Below, piece after piece: positions 7,259 through 9,134 of a DNA stretch of 9,134 nucleotides. Made by a program: the position numbers and the translations under genes. The DNA comes from Cytophagales bacterium. GTDB taxonomy: Bacteria > Bacteroidota > Bacteroidia > Cytophagales > Spirosomataceae. The stretch covers positions 1 through 9,134 of the forward strand of contig JABMMK010000212.1 of NCBI GenBank assembly GCA_013205605.1, given 5' to 3'. Position 1 is the stretch's first letter. Each line of letters begins with the position of its first letter. The notes under the pieces are model-generated. The model was not told the DNA's origin, did not search any database, and saw nothing but the letters and a program-made list of their open reading frames with translations.

Positions 7259-8110
7259 ATGCGCCGAACCATTATTTTTTTCTTCACAGCTTTTAGCATT
7301 TTTTCTTGTGGGAAAAAGGTCGTCGTTCCCACCCTATTGGCGACATCAGTTAGCCCAACGGCAGATACTTTAGCGAAAAAGGAAGTCAATTTGATCGACT
7401 CAGTGGCAAAGAAAACCATAGAGCCCTTGAAAATGGACGATGCTGAATTAAAATTAGCCCCTGACGATTTAAATTTTAACTTTTTGAAAGCGAAGTCTAA
7501 AATCGTGTGGAAGACTCAGCAGGACCAAGATACGTATACGGTTGATATTCGCATGAAAAAAGATAGCTTGATTTGGGTTAATATATCCCAATCTGGTTTT
7601 ACGGGAGCGACTGGATTGTTTTCAAAAAACAAGGTTCAATTGTATCAAAAAATTAATGGGGAATACTTCGATTTAACCTATGATAGCGTCAGTGTGATGA
7701 TGGGTTTTAAGGTGGATTATTCGATTCTTCAGTCGCTCATTGTGGGGAATCAGCCTTATAAAAAGAACAATTCAAGGGTTATTCGAGAGAATGAAAATAT
7801 AATTTTAAAGCAGCAAGAGGGGAGGATTAATATTGATAATATGGTAGGTCCCAACCGAAAATTAAAAAAGTTATTAGTTAATGACGTTCCCACGAGCAAT
7901 AAGATGACCATGGATTTTGAGGAATTCACTTTATTGAATCAGGTGCTTTTTCCTTTTTCTAGTCAAATTAATTTGGATGTAAAGGATAAGGATAATAAAA
8001 GCGTGAATACGTTGATCACTATTAAATACTCTAAAGTGGAGCTTTTGGATACACCATTGGAATTCCCATTTAAGGTTCCGGAAAAATTATTGAATCCTAC
8101 ACGTAAATGA
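7259..8110 (+). CDS. DUF4292-family lipoprotein
   Basis: This 283-residue protein begins with a lipoprotein signal peptide: MRR, a Phe/Ile-rich core, and a lipobox IFSC with Cys17 as the lipidation site. GKKVVV follows the Cys, with none of the acidic residues of the Bacteroidota surface-export signal, so the protein probably faces the periplasm. After a Thr/Lys-rich linker (about 20-60), the rest alternates short beta strands: SKIVWKT, VDIRMKKDSLIWVNIS, KVQLYQKINGEYFDLTYDS, LIVGNQPY, and a C-terminal LEFPFKVPEKLL. This matches the Bacteroidota DUF4292 family, whose strand pattern resembles LolA/LolB-type lipoprotein carriers; that resemblance is from memory and the function is unproven. It sits 37 bp after the TPR gene, and its stop overlaps the EnvC start (ATGA at 8107-8110), implying translational coupling. 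A role in outer-membrane or cell-wall upkeep is inferred from context. Confidence 0.85.
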   Translation: MRRTIIFFFTAFSIFSCGKKVVVPTLLATSVSPTADTLAKKEVNLIDSVAKKTIEPLKMDDAELKLAPDDLNFNFLKAKSKIVWKTQQDQDTYTVDIRMKKDSLIWVNISQSGFTGATGLFSKNKVQLYQKINGEYFDLTYDSVSVMMGFKVDYSILQSLIVGNQPYKKNNSRVIRENENIILKQQEGRINIDNMVGPNRKLKKLLVNDVPTSNKMTMDFEEFTLLNQVLFPFSSQINLDVKDKDNKSVNTLITIKYSKVELLDTPLEFPFKVPEKLLNPTRK

Positions 8111-9134
8111 AATTACACTATATCACTTTATTGATTGCCTTTTTTATCGGTTTTGAGACCTATGCTCAAGTGGATAAAAAAACTCAATTGGAGCAGCAAA
8201 AGAATGATAATTTGGTCAAAATAAAGGAGTTGAATTCCATTATTTCAAAAACATCAAAAAAGAAAAAGGTATCGATCGGTAAATTAAATGTACTCAAGGA
8301 GCAGATTGTTGTTCAAAAGAAGCAAATCAATATACTGAACGAAAATCAAAATTTATTGGCGTCCGAGGCTAAAGTATTAACCCAGCAAAGTGATAAGTTG
8401 GCCGTCAAATTAGCGAAATTAAAGCAAGCGTATGCGAAGATGTTATATGAGGCGGAGAAAGTATCAACGGTCAATAACAAATTAAGTTTCTTGCTTTTAT
8501 CGTCAGATTTAGGAGAGTTTGTTCGTCGGTTTGACTTTTTAAAACAATATACTTCGAATCGAAAAGGGCAGGCTAAAAAGATTTTTGAGACTCGCCAAGA
8601 CTTAATGTCGAAAAAGCAGCAAGTGATTTTCAAAAAAAATGAAGAGAAAAAAGTGTTAGTGGTTAAGGAAAAAGAAAAGGTGAAGTTGGAGGTCATGAAA
8701 ACGAAAGAGGCGAAGGTGGTGACGGTATTGACTCAACAGGAGAAAAAATTGAAGATTGAGTTGGAGCGGAAAAAATTAGCGATCAGGAAATTGGATAATT
8801 TAATTGCCGGGATTGTTCAGCGGGAGATTCAAAAAAGTATGGAGCGGGAGCGCCGATTACGTATGGCGGCTCAGGCGAAGAAATTAGAAGTCAATAAGCC
8901 GGAGTTACCCAAACCTAAATTGGAAGATGGCCTCGTTAAAAAATATGAAAAGCCTGCTGACAAAGTGGAAGAAGTTTCGAAGTCGGAACCCAAAAAGGAA
9001 ATTGTCAAAGAAAAAGCTGCAGCGAAAGTGGTAGTCGCAGAGCCTGTTTTAGAAAAAAATACCTATTACATGAATGCTGATGAGGCTAAATTAGCTGTTT
9101 CATTTGCGGCATTAAAAGGCAGAATGCCTTTCCC
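8107..9134 (+). CDS. EnvC-like murein hydrolase activator / M23 family protein, 3' end outside window
   Basis: The frame runs open from the ATG at 8107 to the last base (342 full codons). A signal peptide (hydrophobic residues 6-16, probable cleavage TYA|Q after residue 20) is followed by a long Lys/Glu/Gln-rich coiled coil (about 22-245), broken near 125-150 by NNKLSFLLLSSDLGEFVRRFDFLKQY-type sequence, here spanning LSFLLLSSDLGEF and RRFDFLKQY. That segment is a hallmark of EnvC-like proteins. A Lys/Pro/Glu/Val-rich linker (about 250-315) leads to SFAALKGRMPF, the conserved lead-in to the M23/LytM domain, where the window ends. E. coli EnvC activates periplasmic amidases AmiA and AmiB at the septum to split peptidoglycan; this protein probably does likewise or is itself a DD-endopeptidase. 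The zinc ligands lie outside the window, so I cannot tell an active peptidase from an activator. The start overlaps the DUF4292 stop by 4 bp. Confidence 0.88.
   Translation, partial: MKLHYITLLIAFFIGFETYAQVDKKTQLEQQKNDNLVKIKELNSIISKTSKKKKVSIGKLNVLKEQIVVQKKQINILNENQNLLASEAKVLTQQSDKLAVKLAKLKQAYAKMLYEAEKVSTVNNKLSFLLLSSDLGEFVRRFDFLKQYTSNRKGQAKKIFETRQDLMSKKQQVIFKKNEEKKVLVVKEKEKVKLEVMKTKEAKVVTVLTQQEKKLKIELERKKLAIRKLDNLIAGIVQREIQKSMERERRLRMAAQAKKLEVNKPELPKPKLEDGLVKKYEKPADKVEEVSKSEPKKEIVKEKAAAKVVVAEPVLEKNTYYMNADEAKLAVSFAALKGRMPF

Noticed and set aside
7072..7419. Minus-strand open frame spanning the TPR/DUF4292 junction
   Set aside because: It overlaps two well-supported plus-strand genes and their short gap, and shows no family features.
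8346..8696. Minus-strand open frame of 116 codons rich in Phe and Ser
   Set aside because: It is the antisense reading of Lys/Glu-rich coiled-coil codons in the EnvC-like gene, which produces Phe/Leu/Ser-rich artefacts.

Overview
The window looks like a piece of a Bacteroidota chromosome, possibly from a Cytophagales-type lineage, although I cannot fix the genus from sequence alone. The evidence is the AT-rich base composition, the near absence of Shine-Dalgarno sequences before starts, exported proteins whose signal peptides end in a small residue followed by Gln, an isoleucyl-tRNA synthetase of the long eukaryote-like type, and a TPR / DUF4292 lipoprotein / EnvC gene order that I associate with this phylum. 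Nothing suggests a phage, insertion sequence, CRISPR array, rRNA or tRNA. Coding density is very high. The only sizeable non-coding gap is the 79-bp divergent intergenic region at 5433-5511.

Left block, plus strand (1-4332): the 3' two thirds or so of ileS, then 12 bp later an MBOAT membrane O-acyltransferase (AlgI/DltB-like), then 3 bp later a membrane-anchored SGNH-hydrolase-like protein (AlgJ/AlgX/DltD-like role). The MBOAT and SGNH genes form a recognisable two-part cell-envelope O-acylation cassette: the MBOAT would pass an acyl group across the inner membrane and the SGNH protein would place it on an extracytoplasmic polymer. The tight spacing suggests transcription with ileS.

Middle (4317-5432, minus strand): a secreted amidohydrolase-superfamily enzyme. 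Its stop codon lies inside the end of the SGNH gene, so the two converging genes overlap tail to tail by 16 bp with no terminator between them.

Right block, plus strand (5512-9134): a secreted TPR-repeat protein, a DUF4292 lipoprotein, and an EnvC-like coiled-coil murein hydrolase activator. The EnvC gene overlaps the DUF4292 gene by ATGA and is cut by the window end just as its M23/LytM domain begins. All three products are exported, which points to an outer-membrane or peptidoglycan maintenance operon.

No clearly new system was found. The items most worth a second look are the ileS-linked O-acylation pair with its unusual order of SGNH catalytic residues, the secreted amidohydrolase, and the symmetric divergent promoter region.
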